Below are positions 9,231-18,814 of a stretch of 64,000 nt of DNA, in pieces. A program made the position numbers and the translations under genes. The notes below the pieces were generated by a model, which saw nothing but the letters and a program-made list of their open reading frames with translations, made no database searches and was not told the DNA's origin. The stretch spans positions 124,001 to 188,000 of the forward strand of contig JAAGZO010000437.1 in the NCBI GenBank assembly GCA_024206195.1, read 5' to 3'. Origin of the DNA: a bacterium. GTDB taxonomy: Archaea > Nanoarchaeota > Nanoarchaeia > Woesearchaeales > UBA10216. Position 1 is the stretch's first letter, and every line of letters begins with the position of its first letter.

Positions 9231-9811
9231 AGCTTTATTAGCTTTCCGTAAGGCCCTGGATTAATCACTTTTGTATTTTTTATTTTGTCTTCTTTTCCAT
9301 TGTTTTCATGCAAATGTCCAGAAATAGCTACAACAGGCTCTAATTTTTCTATGAATTTGCGTATGCTCCTATTACCATGATTGCTGTTCCATATCTTGTC
9401 CAGCTTTGTGTTGTATGGTGGTGCATGTGTGATAATAACTGTTTTTTCCTTGACTTTTTTTCTGAATTTCTTTGCAAACCTGTCAACAGCAGAGTCCTCT
9501 AATGAAAATCCAAGGTTGCCATAGCCTATAAACAAGAAGTCGTCCTGCTTGTATGTCTTTTTATGCAGAAAAACAAGATTCTTGCACAGCTTGCATGCAG
9601 TCTTCATTGTTTCCTCTGTCTCATGATTGCCGTGTATTATCAGGATCTTCTTCCCTATGCTGTCAAGCTTTTTCAGGACTCGCTCAATATTCTCCTCGAA
9701 TACTGTGATATCTCCTGCACAGATGAGAAGGTCAGCTTTCTCTGATTTCTTCCTTATCTTCTCAATGCCTTTCATATCTCCATGTGTGTCTACGAATGCA
9801 TATATCTTCAT
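9227..9811 (-). CDS. calcineurin-like metallophosphoesterase
   Basis: The 194-aa protein has the complete metal-binding series of the calcineurin-like phosphoesterases: Asp8-x-His10 at the start, AGD, GNHE, THAPP and GHLHE towards the end. It would bind two divalent metals and hydrolyse a phosphomonoester or diester in the cytosol; the substrate cannot be read from sequence. The closing NPGPYG stretch is typical of small archaeal members of the family. A monocistronic gene, probably leaderless, with TTTAAATAT about 27 bases upstream. Confidence 0.9.
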   Translation of the reverse strand: MKIYAFVDTHGDMKGIEKIRKKSEKADLLICAGDITVFEENIERVLKKLDSIGKKILIIHGNHETEETMKTACKLCKNLVFLHKKTYKQDDFLFIGYGNLGFSLEDSAVDRFAKKFRKKVKEKTVIITHAPPYNTKLDKIWNSNHGNRSIRKFIEKLEPVVAISGHLHENNGKEDKIKNTKVINPGPYGKLIKL

Positions 9812-9844
9812 AAATCAAAAGAAACTACGCAGATATTTAAATCT

Positions 9845-11041
9845 TTACGCCACACTGTAATAATCCTGTAGAAGTATTGCTCCCAGCTCTTCAAGGTCTT
9901 TTACAATATACAGCCTTCCTTTTCCAAGCTCTGTTATCTTCTCTGCCAGCTTTTTCCCTTTTTCCTCAAGCTTTATTCCGACAAGTGATACAGTGACATC
10001 ATTTGCACTGGCATAGGCAACTGCCTCAAGTGTATCCTCTTCTGGTTTTTCTCCAGAGGTTGGCATGGCATCGGTTATCAGAATCAGATGCTTTGTGACA
10101 TTCTTGTTTGGGAAAAGCTTTACTGCCTCTTGTATTGTTGCGTTGATGTTTGTTTCAGTTGAAGCTTTTATTGCCATTAGCTCTTTTATTATCTCTGAAA
10201 AATTATCTGTTGGCGGTATGCTCTTCTTTATTTTTGAGCCAAAGACAATAACTCCCACTTTATCTTTTTCTTCTATTGCCTTGTGCGCCATCACCATTCC
10301 TGCTCTCTTGCACCTTGACAGTTTCTCTCCTTTCATGCTCGCTGATGCATCAAGACCGTAAATAATATAGCACTGCCCTTTGCTTTTTCTTTCAAAGCTC
10401 GCAAGATCTCCCTTTTGTATGCTTCCATGCTTTCTTCGTATTGCCTTTTTGATTGTCTTTCTTAATGCAATATCCCTGTATCGTTCTTTTTTGAAATCCT
10501 TGGTGTCTTCTCTAAGGCCGTATGCAAAGGTTTTCTTATGCACTCTGTCTCCTGTTACTCCGCGAGGCAGAATATTGTCCAGTTCTTCCATGCACATCAC
10601 AACAGATGCCAAGCTTATTCCCTGTTCACTTATTCCCTCAGCATCAATAAGACCTTTATCCTTGAGCTCTTCCTTTTTCTTCATCATCTTCTTTTTCAGT
10701 TCTCTCTGGAACTCAGGTATCCTTAGATTCCTCTTTAGGCTCCCTTCGCTGTGCCCTGTAATGCGTCTTATAAGTGATTCACCGTAGATGTTTTTTGCAA
10801 GAGAATAATTCTTCACCATCTGTTCAAACATCATGTCTGGTGTAAAAGAAGAAAGTCCCTGATTAAGCGAGTCTGCTATCAGCTTTCCATTCTCAATTTC
10901 GCCTTCATCGTGTTCAAGAACAGAGCGCATCAGTTTTTTTTCAGAGGTATCTGAAGAAAGCTTGCCGCTTAGCTCATCGATGTTTTCGGTTTTCTGGATG
11001 TCAAAGGTAACCACCCTTTGCTTCAAAAGGATGTTCCTCAA
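9845..11041 (-). CDS. von Willebrand factor A (ChlD-like) protein, partner of MoxR ATPase
   Basis: About 398 aa. The N-terminal half is helical and charged; the C-terminal half is a VWA domain with an intact metal-ion-dependent adhesion site (Asp231-x-Ser233-x-Ser235 in LDASASMKG, and later ITDAMPTSG). Genes of this type work with MoxR AAA+ ATPases in metal insertion or complex assembly, as in Mg-chelatase. The reading frame overlaps the upstream ATPase gene by 41 bases, giving tight coupling. The start is uncertain: TTG at 11041, TTG at 11026 or GTG at 11014 are all possible. Confidence 0.85.
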   Translation of the reverse strand: MRNILLKQRVVTFDIQKTENIDELSGKLSSDTSEKKLMRSVLEHDEGEIENGKLIADSLNQGLSSFTPDMMFEQMVKNYSLAKNIYGESLIRRITGHSEGSLKRNLRIPEFQRELKKKMMKKKEELKDKGLIDAEGISEQGISLASVVMCMEELDNILPRGVTGDRVHKKTFAYGLREDTKDFKKERYRDIALRKTIKKAIRRKHGSIQKGDLASFERKSKGQCYIIYGLDASASMKGEKLSRCKRAGMVMAHKAIEEKDKVGVIVFGSKIKKSIPPTDNFSEIIKELMAIKASTETNINATIQEAVKLFPNKNVTKHLILITDAMPTSGEKPEEDTLEAVAYASANDVTVSLVGIKLEEKGKKLAEKITELGKGRLYIVKDLEELGAILLQDYYSVA

Positions 11042-12014
11042 AGAAAGAGTTGAATTCCTGCTCTACAAACTCATCTGCTTTTATTGCATATCTTGCAGAT
11101 GGCTTTAGCTCAACCCTGTGCGCCAATACGCTTATAACCGCTTTTTTCAAATCCTCAAAATTGACTGTTTTTCTTTTGCTAAGTATTGCATTTGCCTGAG
11201 CTCGCTCATACAGTCCGATTGTTGCTCTGACACTTGGTGCTTTCTCAACCTTTTTGTTATCCCTGAATCCTCTGACAAACTTAACCATTAATTTAAGAAG
11301 TTCATCTGGAAACTCTGCTTTTTTCTCTCCTTTTTTAGTGACTATCTCTCTTTCCATGTCATCTGTTTCAGGATAGCCCATGTAAACAAGATCAAATCTG
11401 TCAACAAAGACATCTGAAAGCTTCTCTGTGCTTGTGTCTTGCGGATTCATTGTTCCAATGAAGATAAAGTTAGCCTCTAGATCAACAGAATAGCTGCCAA
11501 TGGTTGCTTTGCCTTCTTCTAATACCTGCAGCAGAGCGTTCTGCAGCTTCTCAGGGCATCTGTTCAGTTCATCAAAGAACAGGATTCCATTGTTTGCCTT
11601 GAATATCTTGCCTGGTGTAAACGCCTCAATAGAAGTTGGCCCGTACTTGATTGCCTTTACAGGGTCTATATCTCCCAATAGGTCTTCTGAGGTAAGATCA
11701 GGACTTCCTTGCACTCTAACAAATCTTTCTGTTCCTGCAATCTTCTTGGTTTTATTTGTCTTGCCTGATATGCAGTCAGGGCAGGTTACTTTTTTTGGAT
11801 CACAGTTGTATGAACAATCATTAACAGTTGCGTCTGGCAGCAGTTTTGCAAGGTTCTTTGCCAGAGTAGTCTTTCCAATACCTGGCGCACCAACAATAAT
11901 AACATGCCTGTCCATTAGCATTGCTGATTTTAGTTGTTCTTTTGTCTCTTTCTGCCCTATAATATCTCCTAAGTGGCCTTTTTCCAATAATTTTTTCTTT
12001 AATTCGTCAAACAT
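11001..12014 (-). CDS. MoxR/Mg-chelatase-like AAA+ ATPase with a four-Cys insertion
   Basis: The 337-aa protein has Walker A GAPGIGKTT (42-50), Walker B ILFFDE (144-149) and sensor-1 Asn190 in GTMNP, in the arrangement of MoxR/BchI ATPases. Between Walker A and the next conserved block is a likely zinc-binding insertion with Cys67, Cys71, Cys78 and Cys81. It should drive remodelling of a target together with the overlapping VWA gene. A TATA box (TTTATAAAC, about 12037-12045 on this strand) lies 27 bases before the start, so transcription is probably leaderless. It is divergent from the radical SAM gene. Confidence 0.92.
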   Translation of the reverse strand: MFDELKKKLLEKGHLGDIIGQKETKEQLKSAMLMDRHVIIVGAPGIGKTTLAKNLAKLLPDATVNDCSYNCDPKKVTCPDCISGKTNKTKKIAGTERFVRVQGSPDLTSEDLLGDIDPVKAIKYGPTSIEAFTPGKIFKANNGILFFDELNRCPEKLQNALLQVLEEGKATIGSYSVDLEANFIFIGTMNPQDTSTEKLSDVFVDRFDLVYMGYPETDDMEREIVTKKGEKKAEFPDELLKLMVKFVRGFRDNKKVEKAPSVRATIGLYERAQANAILSKRKTVNFEDLKKAVISVLAHRVELKPSARYAIKADEFVEQEFNSFFEEHPFEAKGGYL

Positions 12015-12109
12015 TTTGAGCCTGAGGAAAGATTGCCACGTTTATAAACCTTGTGATGCACATTAACTTTTTATATGAACTCTTATTACCTGTAATAGGG
12101 GTTGATATA

Positions 12110-13720
12110 TTGAAAAATATTCTGATTGTTTATCCTGAATTGCCTAACAATACTTATTGGGGTCTTAAGTACGCTCTTCGTTTTTCAGGGAAGAAGTGCA
12201 CAATTACTCCATTGGCAGCTGCAACTGTTGCAGCAATGCTTCCAAAGGGATATAATATCAGGTTCCTTGACCTCAATGTTGAGCCTTTAAGCGATCATGC
12301 TATTAAGTCAGCTGATTGTGTTTTCATAACCTCTATGACTGTGCAGAGGGAATCTGCAGAGAAAGTGGCAATAAGGGCAAAATATTTTGGAAAGCCGGTT
12401 GTTATGGGTGGCCATGATGCATCTCACCTTTACTGGGAGCTTGCAGGTCTTGCAGATTCGCTTATTATTGGAGAAGCTGAGCCAGTATTTGACATTTTCT
12501 TGCGTGATCTTGAAAAGGGAAAGCTGAAAAAAGCATACGCAAGGCCTGTGATAAGAAAAAGAGGATGCAGGGATGCAGCTGAAATAGACCAGATGCTTTT
12601 TGATGATCTCAAAAAGTTTTTTGGAAAAAACGCAGATATAAAAGCTGTTTCTTCAAGGCCTGATATGTCTTTATTGCCTGTCCCAAGGTTTGATTTATTT
12701 AAGATTGATTCCTATGCTTGCATGAGTGTACAGTATTCCAGGGGTTGCCCGAATCACTGCGAGTTCTGCAATGAGGGTGCATCATTTGGTCATACGCCCA
12801 GGGTAAAGAAGACTTCGCAGTTCATCAATGAACTTAAGGCAATATGTGACCTTGGCTACAGAGGTGCAATATTTATTGTTGATGATAATTTCATTGGCCA
12901 TAGAAAAAAAGTGAAAGAAGAGGTTCTGCCTGCAATAATTGATTTCCAGAAAAAAAGAGGATATCCTCTGAGCATTTTTGTAGAGACAAGCATGGACCTT
13001 GCTAAAGATGAGGAACTTCTTGCGCTTATGAGAGATGCGGGATTCACATCAATATTTGTTGGTTACGAAACTCCTGTTCCTGCAGTGCTGAAGTCCATGA
13101 ACAAGAAACAGAATCTTGGCATAGACCCTCTTAAGGCGACTCACATGTTCCAGAAATACGGGCTTGAGGTTATGGGAGGCTTTATTTTCGGGTATGACAC
13201 AGATCCTGATGATGCAGCTGAAGAACTATTCAAATTCTGCCAGAGTGCAGGAATACCAGGTGCAACAATGGGTTTGCTGGCTGTCACGCGAGGTTCGCAG
13301 CTTTACCATGACCTGCAAAAAGAGGACCGGATTCTGGCAGAAGCCCGAGGAAACAATACACATCTTATAGAGCTTAATTTCATACCTGGCAATGGAAAAG
13401 ACACTTCAAAGATACTTCATGATTACAGGAATCTTTTGGCAAGGCTTTATGATCCAAAAAACTATTTTGCAAGGTGTGAGGTGTTCCTTGCTAATTTGGG
13501 GAAGCGCAGGAGAGCCTCTGTAGAGGTAAAAAATTTTTCAGATTTCATAACCTTTGCAAAATCATTCAAGACTCAGGCATTTTCATACTATGGTCCAAGT
13601 TATATACAATTCCTTGTACGTTCACTGGTTTTCCATCCTGCTTTGTTTCCAGAGGCTGTCAAAGCAGCAGTCAAAGGCCATCATTATTTTAAGATAACAG
13701 AAAACGCGTTAAAAACCTAG
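12110..13720 (+). CDS. B12-binding radical SAM protein with DUF4070-like C-terminus
   Basis: From the TTG at 12110 the product is 536 aa. An N-terminal cobalamin-binding-like Rossmann region (about 1-150) is followed by a radical SAM core with the CxxxCxxC cluster motif (Cys213, Cys217, Cys220 in CPNHCEFC). The C-terminal region resembles DUF4070, which accompanies many B12 radical SAM methylases and ring-forming enzymes. The substrate is unknown. A longer frame reaches an ATG at 12053, but the TATA box TTTTTATATG (12068-12077) would lie inside it, so I prefer 12110, which has GGGGTTGAT just upstream. The stop overlaps the convergent DUF460 gene by four bases. Confidence 0.88.
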   Translation: MKNILIVYPELPNNTYWGLKYALRFSGKKCTITPLAAATVAAMLPKGYNIRFLDLNVEPLSDHAIKSADCVFITSMTVQRESAEKVAIRAKYFGKPVVMGGHDASHLYWELAGLADSLIIGEAEPVFDIFLRDLEKGKLKKAYARPVIRKRGCRDAAEIDQMLFDDLKKFFGKNADIKAVSSRPDMSLLPVPRFDLFKIDSYACMSVQYSRGCPNHCEFCNEGASFGHTPRVKKTSQFINELKAICDLGYRGAIFIVDDNFIGHRKKVKEEVLPAIIDFQKKRGYPLSIFVETSMDLAKDEELLALMRDAGFTSIFVGYETPVPAVLKSMNKKQNLGIDPLKATHMFQKYGLEVMGGFIFGYDTDPDDAAEELFKFCQSAGIPGATMGLLAVTRGSQLYHDLQKEDRILAEARGNNTHLIELNFIPGNGKDTSKILHDYRNLLARLYDPKNYFARCEVFLANLGKRRRASVEVKNFSDFITFAKSFKTQAFSYYGPSYIQFLVRSLVFHPALFPEAVKAAVKGHHYFKITENALKT

Positions 13721-14874
13721 TTTCCCTTTCTACTCTCCTTATACCCATCAACAATCTTTGCAACAATATTCTGCTTTGCTTTTTCTGCTTCAAAGTCTTT
13801 CTTGTTGACCACTGCAAAGAATTTGTCCTCTTTTATCCTCAGTTTTCCTGCATTTATGAAAGTAAAGTCTTTCATTTTTTTGCTTACTTTCCTGCAGATA
13901 ATAACATCAACCTTCCCTTTCAATTCGTCGATTGTTCTTCTGCTGTAAACTGATGCATCATTAACAAGAAGCACATCCCCTCTTTTAACATCAATCATCT
14001 TGTTCTTGCTTTCAAACTCTTTCCAGCCAAGATTCTCAAGTTTCTTTGCAACAACATTTGTATTGGCATCTGCCAATATCCTATTCAGCTCCTTTTCATC
14101 TTTTTCCATCTCTTTTATCATAACATTCTTTTCTTTAATATCATCATCCATTGATTCAATTCTTTTTTCCTTGAATTTAATGAGCTCTTTTGCCTTTTTG
14201 TCTGTTGTTTGCGTGCTGAGCTTTTTGCTGAGCGTGCTTTGTTTCTTGCCAAGCTTTTTTATCTCCTTCTTCAGCTTTTTGTTTTGTCTTTCAAGCAGTC
14301 TCGCTGTGTTTCTCAGCTTTTTGAATTGCTCTCTTAGTTTAATGTAATCATCATGCCCGAAAACCTTTTCTTCAGCAGTCTTTTCCTCAATAATCTCTTT
14401 TTCAGGTTCCTCGAGAATATCAACAGCACCCTTGATGTTCATTCCGTTCTTAAGCACTAATTTGATTATCTTATCAGCCAGCTCTTCTTTGTTGTTCTTG
14501 ATAGCAAAATTATCAACCTTTTTTATCATTGGCTCAATTTTCCTGAAGGCATACTTTGCAGCTGCTAATGCATCCAGTTCATGATCTTTCCCTTTTGTTC
14601 CTTTCACAAGCTCTCTTTTTTCTGCACTTGTCAGATCTGCGTGCGGTAGCACAAGCACTGCTCCTGTTTTTATTGCAAATCTTTCAACCAGCGCAGGACA
14701 TTTTCCCTTGTCTGTTCCTACAACAAGCACGCTTCCTTCTTTTGTAATCTCAGAAATCAGTGATTTTAACTCAAGCTCTTTTGATGATTTTAGCTTGATT
14801 ATTCTTCCAGCTGTGTCAAGAAGTGCATAGCCTGCAGTTGTTCCAGGGTCTAGACCTACGATTAACAACCTCAT
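13717..14874 (-). CDS. DUF460 protein (RuvC/RNase H-like fold)
   Basis: 385 aa. The N-terminus MRLLIVGLDPGTTAGYALLD and the later GKDHELDALAAAKYA match the archaeal DUF460 family (PF04312), whose first ~130 residues have an RNase H/RuvC-like fold with acidic active-site residues. A long coiled coil follows (about 170-270), then a conserved C-terminal domain. Presumably nucleic-acid-binding or cleaving; the biological role is not established. An extended frame reaches 14943, but a minus-strand TATA box TTTTTATACG at about 14894-14903 places the leaderless start at 14874. Confidence 0.88.
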   Translation of the reverse strand: MRLLIVGLDPGTTAGYALLDTAGRIIKLKSSKELELKSLISEITKEGSVLVVGTDKGKCPALVERFAIKTGAVLVLPHADLTSAEKRELVKGTKGKDHELDALAAAKYAFRKIEPMIKKVDNFAIKNNKEELADKIIKLVLKNGMNIKGAVDILEEPEKEIIEEKTAEEKVFGHDDYIKLREQFKKLRNTARLLERQNKKLKKEIKKLGKKQSTLSKKLSTQTTDKKAKELIKFKEKRIESMDDDIKEKNVMIKEMEKDEKELNRILADANTNVVAKKLENLGWKEFESKNKMIDVKRGDVLLVNDASVYSRRTIDELKGKVDVIICRKVSKKMKDFTFINAGKLRIKEDKFFAVVNKKDFEAEKAKQNIVAKIVDGYKESRKGN

Positions 14875-14908
14875 GCGTTTGGGTTTTTCCCAGCGTATAA
14901 AAACCTTT

Positions 14909-15862
14909 TCACAACCAATCTTTTTTCTTAAAGTATTGCACAAGAATAAGCGTGATGAAAAGCATGAGCCCCAGTGTAAAGTAGAATCCGTAGTATTGCA
15001 CTGTCATGGGCATGAAATCAAAGTTCATTCCATAAACCCCTGTTATAAAAGTAGGGATCATTATTATCAATGCAAAAGCCGCAAGCTTCTTCATTATTTT
15101 ATTCAGTTCATTGGATGTATTTGCTGAGTGTACCTCAAGCAAATCAGTGAGCATCTCTCTCTGTGTTGATGCCATGTCTATTTGGTGCATAAATGTTTCA
15201 TGAATATCTCCCAGTAGCAAAGAGCTGTCTCTGTTGATCTTTATTCCTGATACGCCTCGCCTTATTGAGCTGATTATCTTTGCAGAGGCCCAGAACTGCC
15301 TGCTCATCCTAAAGAGTTTTCTCTTGAGTTTTACAACATCCTTTGTATCTACAGTCACCTTATCATTGCATTTTGATATGTTGCGTTCTATAGCTCCAAT
15401 TTCTTCCTCTATATTCTCAAGCGCATCATAGTTGTCTTCTATGTCCTGTTGAAGGAAAAGGTAGAGTAGGTGGCCTATGCCCTTTACAGGATTTTTCTTT
15501 AGATCCTCCGCTATTTCATCAAATAGATCATTATAGTATTCTGCATTTTTGTTTGAAACAATGATCATGCAGTTGTTCATTAGAACAAAAAAAAGGTGGG
15601 CGCATTCAAGTTTTGATTTTTCCATGAAATAGTCAATCATTACAAACTGGAATGGTTTTATCCCATACCTCATTGAGTACTGCTCTTTTGTATAATTATA
15701 AAAGGTCTTTTTCTTTAGTTTGAAATCCTTGCATATTTTATCAATCTCATCATCTGATGGTTGTGTAAGAAATATAAATGATAAATCGTTCTTTCTTATT
15801 TTATAATCCAGATTATTTCCTCGTTTGGTCTTCTTTTTGCCTAGAACAACATACTCAATCAT
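14909..15862 (-). CDS. corA: CorA-like magnesium/divalent cation channel
   Basis: 317 aa. The long N-terminal cytosolic domain and stalk helix end in two membrane helices, with the diagnostic Gly-Met-Asn motif at 278-280 (YGMNF) between them and a basic C-terminal tail. This is the pentameric CorA family that imports Mg2+ or related ions. The frame can extend to 15898, but a TTTATATA box ends only seven bases from that ATG. The ATG at 15862, preceded by GGGGTTAC, fits promoter spacing better. Divergent from rtcA. Confidence 0.92.
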   Translation of the reverse strand: MIEYVVLGKKKTKRGNNLDYKIRKNDLSFIFLTQPSDDEIDKICKDFKLKKKTFYNYTKEQYSMRYGIKPFQFVMIDYFMEKSKLECAHLFFVLMNNCMIIVSNKNAEYYNDLFDEIAEDLKKNPVKGIGHLLYLFLQQDIEDNYDALENIEEEIGAIERNISKCNDKVTVDTKDVVKLKRKLFRMSRQFWASAKIISSIRRGVSGIKINRDSSLLLGDIHETFMHQIDMASTQREMLTDLLEVHSANTSNELNKIMKKLAAFALIIMIPTFITGVYGMNFDFMPMTVQYYGFYFTLGLMLFITLILVQYFKKKDWL

Positions 15863-15949
15863 TGTAACCCCTTTTTTACTAGAAAATGCTTTTCTCATTA
15901 TATAAACCTTTCGACAAAGTTTATATAGAAATACTATTCATTTTAGTCT

Positions 15950-17044
15950 ATGATTAAGCTAGACGGTTCACAGGGCGAAGGTGGTGGTCAAATATTAAGG
16001 ACAGCGTTAGCCTTATCTACTTTAACTCAGCAACCCTTTGAGATTTGCAACATAAGAAAAGGAAGAAACATTGCAGGCCTCAAGAATCAGCATATGTATT
16101 GCATAAATGCCTTGGAGATGCTCTGCAGCGCAAAGTCAGAAGGCGCTTCAGTTGGTTCTGAATGCGTAAAATTTGAGCCAGGAAAGATTGAAGGCAAGAC
16201 AATATCTGTAAATATGGAAACAGCAGGCTCAATCACTCTCTTTTTCCAGTCTGTTCTTCTTCCTGCAATGTTTGCAGATACAAAAACAAGGTTCAAGATT
16301 GTTGGCGGAACAGATGTGAACTGGAGCCAGCCCTTTGATTACTTCAATGAGGTGTTTGCTCCACAGCTCCGCAGGTATGCTGACATAGATGTTGAGCTGC
16401 ACAAAAGAGGCTACTTCCCAAAAGGTGGCGGAAAGGTAGAGGTTAAAGTAACACCAAAGTACAAGCTGTCTGATTTTGATAATTTCAACGATTTCCGCGG
16501 TTTTCTAAAACAAGAGGCACCAAAGATTAATCTTACAAAGCAGCATAAGCTGATGATGATCAAGGGTATTTCAAATGCAACGCTGGATTTGCAAAAAGCA
16601 GAGGTCTCTGAAAGGCAAGCTCACGCTTCAAAGATCAAGCTTTCTGCACTTGAATGCCCTGTTCGAATAAGAACAGAGTACTCAGATTCATTATCAACTG
16701 GCTCTGAAATAACACTCTGGTCTGTGTTCTCAAGAAAAGAGGATGACATTGACATGGATAATCCAATAATACTTGGAGCAGATTCGCTTGGTGAGCGCAG
16801 CAAAAGAGCAGAAGCAGTTGGTGAAGAGGCAGCATCTCGCTTGTTGCAGGAGATAAACAGCAAGGCAGCAGTAGATAAGCATCTGGCAGATCAGCTTATC
16901 CCTTTAATGGCCCTGATTGGCTCCAGCGCAATAAAAACATCCCATATAACAGGCCATTGCCGCACAAACATCCAGATAACTGAGCAATTCCTTGGAAAAT
17001 CCTTTTCTATAGACGATACAGACAAGATTATCAGCACTTCTTAA
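15950..17044 (+). CDS. rtcA: RNA 3'-terminal phosphate cyclase
   Basis: 364 aa, full length for the family. The opening MIKLDGSQGEGGGQILRTAL and the GYFPKGGGKVEV motif are diagnostic. The catalytic His is His311 in KHLADQLIPLMAL. The enzyme uses ATP to convert RNA 3'-phosphate ends to 2',3'-cyclic phosphates through an RNA-adenylate intermediate, in RNA repair or processing. The TATA box GTTTATATAG (15919-15928) lies 26 bases before the ATG, so transcription is leaderless. RtcB is not in this window. Confidence 0.95.
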   Translation: MIKLDGSQGEGGGQILRTALALSTLTQQPFEICNIRKGRNIAGLKNQHMYCINALEMLCSAKSEGASVGSECVKFEPGKIEGKTISVNMETAGSITLFFQSVLLPAMFADTKTRFKIVGGTDVNWSQPFDYFNEVFAPQLRRYADIDVELHKRGYFPKGGGKVEVKVTPKYKLSDFDNFNDFRGFLKQEAPKINLTKQHKLMMIKGISNATLDLQKAEVSERQAHASKIKLSALECPVRIRTEYSDSLSTGSEITLWSVFSRKEDDIDMDNPIILGADSLGERSKRAEAVGEEAASRLLQEINSKAAVDKHLADQLIPLMALIGSSAIKTSHITGHCRTNIQITEQFLGKSFSIDDTDKIISTS

Positions 17045-17123
17045 ACCACAATATTTATATATCAGTATACGAATTATGTATACTAGCTATAGCTATATTT
17101 AGCTAAAAAAAGAGGAATGCACA

Positions 17124-17825
17124 ATGAAAAAGAAAGCGCAAGCTAATCAGATTTTTACGTATATATTCGTTCTAATAGTAATTGCTGTTATAATGGTCTT
17201 TGGAGCAAAAGCAATAGCCAAGATAGTAGATACCGGCGAAGACGTCCAGATGAGCACCTTTAAGAAAACCCTGAAGAACGACATCGAAAAACTCAGCGGA
17301 AACTACGGCTCAATACGTCATTTAACTTACAGTGTCCCTGGCAGCGTAACAGAAGTGTGTTTCTATGATCATACTGCAGAAGCAGGTTCATATAATCTTG
17401 ATGAATGTCCTGCAGCAATACACCAATTTACCAATCAACCTTTAATTAAGAGCATTGTTAGTGGTTATGGTACTAATTATGATCCTGAAAAAGATGATAA
17501 CACATTCATAATGACAGACAAAGCCCCAGAAACATTAAACATAGACAATGTTGACGTAGGATGCACTGATCTCCTTTGCGTCAAAGTAAATAACGGAAGA
17601 CTAAGCATCCACGCAGTAGGAAAAGGAGCTGGAACATTCTTGTTTTACCCTAATTATGAAATATGTAATGCATATGATAACGGAGATGATACTGGTACTT
17701 TAACCTGTAGTCAAGTCCTAGGTTTCATTGAAACAGGAGATATAGGAGATTTATTTGGCACAGGCTATTACGCTGAAGCGTGTGAAAAGGAGTATCCTCC
17801 AATGGAATGTGAAAGTCCACCTTAA
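17124..17825 (+). CDS. type IV pilin-like membrane-anchored protein
   Basis: 233 aa. The N-terminus MKKKAQANQIFTYIFVLIVI is a short positive stretch followed by a Gln-containing junction and a hydrophobic helix, as in archaeal class III (prepilin) signal peptides; the cleavage site is inferred. The rest is an exported domain with several Cys and no family I recognise. First gene of a three-gene operon with the next membrane protein (5-base gap) and the M64 peptidase. TATA box TTTATATATC at about 17050-17060 and a GAGGAA motif before the ATG. Confidence 0.72.
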   Translation: MKKKAQANQIFTYIFVLIVIAVIMVFGAKAIAKIVDTGEDVQMSTFKKTLKNDIEKLSGNYGSIRHLTYSVPGSVTEVCFYDHTAEAGSYNLDECPAAIHQFTNQPLIKSIVSGYGTNYDPEKDDNTFIMTDKAPETLNIDNVDVGCTDLLCVKVNNGRLSIHAVGKGAGTFLFYPNYEICNAYDNGDDTGTLTCSQVLGFIETGDIGDLFGTGYYAEACEKEYPPMECESPP

Positions 17826-17830
17826 TTAAA

Positions 17831-18814
17831 ATGAAAAAACTACTGATACCAGTTGTAGTGTTTCTTGTTTTAGTACCTCTAGCTTTTGCTGCAATTAGTA
17901 TAGATATCAAAGTTGCAGATTCTTTCACTGCTGATGAAACAGTCTCTTTTGAATACACCATATTTACAGACACTAATTTGAATATAGGTTATGTATCTAG
18001 TATCAATTGTCCATCTGCGAAATCAACAGGGAGTCAATTTAAGTCACAAGAAATAGCTGCGAATACAGTACATAAAGGTGATCATAAAGATTTTGTGATT
18101 GACAGAAACACAGACCAGCAGATATGCAAAGCGATTGTTAACATCAATTCTCCTTTTAGATTTTCCCAAGAAAAGGCATTTGAAATAGACAACCTGCCTA
18201 TTTTTCCTTTAGATTTAATCTTATGTAATAAAAGTTCCTGTCCAAAGCAATCAACAGTTTTCAAAAAAAACGATATAGTATCAATGGACTATGAGTCTCC
18301 TGTTGATAATTTGAAAATAGATGCATCCTTAGAATATCCTGACGAAACATCAACCAAGATAAAACTGCCATCAGTACTTAAGGTAACCCAGAAAGGAAGA
18401 TACACTATTGATGTAAGGGCATCCAAGTCAGGTTATACACCATCAACAGAGAGTATAGATTTTTCAGTTACAGATGACGGACTGCCTACAGGGGTATGTA
18501 ATGATGATGGAGTCTGTGACTTTGATGAAACACCTCAGGACTGTCCAAGTGATTGCGTAGATCAGGATAAGCAGTTCATTATGATAATTATTGGCGGATT
18601 CTTCTTTTTCATGCTTTTCTCTTTTTATTTCATGTTTTCTGGAAAGCAGAAGGCTGCCAAGAGGCGTTTCCTGCTGAGCGAGTACATTGAGAGAAACCTT
18701 AGAAAAGGTATCAGTGGAAGAAAGATTAAGATTGCACTTATGAGAAGCGGTTGGTCTTCCCATGAGATCAATGCAGCATTCAGTCTGCTGCGAAGCCCCA
18801 AGGTTTCAAAGTGA
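17831..18814 (+). CDS. exported single-pass membrane protein with cytosolic helical module
   Basis: 327 aa. Signal peptide (about 1-20), beta-rich extracellular region, then a CNDDGVCDFDETPQDCPSDC-type Cys cluster like the one at the end of the surface protease. A membrane helix (about 255-275) and a cytosolic C-terminus follow. The last 45 residues (YIERNLRKGISGRKIKIAL...) form a helical module that recurs at the N-termini of two other membrane proteins in this window. It ends as GTGA, overlapping the GTG start of the M64 peptidase, which implies translational coupling. Confidence 0.75.
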   Translation: MKKLLIPVVVFLVLVPLAFAAISIDIKVADSFTADETVSFEYTIFTDTNLNIGYVSSINCPSAKSTGSQFKSQEIAANTVHKGDHKDFVIDRNTDQQICKAIVNINSPFRFSQEKAFEIDNLPIFPLDLILCNKSSCPKQSTVFKKNDIVSMDYESPVDNLKIDASLEYPDETSTKIKLPSVLKVTQKGRYTIDVRASKSGYTPSTESIDFSVTDDGLPTGVCNDDGVCDFDETPQDCPSDCVDQDKQFIMIIIGGFFFFMLFSFYFMFSGKQKAAKRRFLLSEYIERNLRKGISGRKIKIALMRSGWSSHEINAAFSLLRSPKVSK

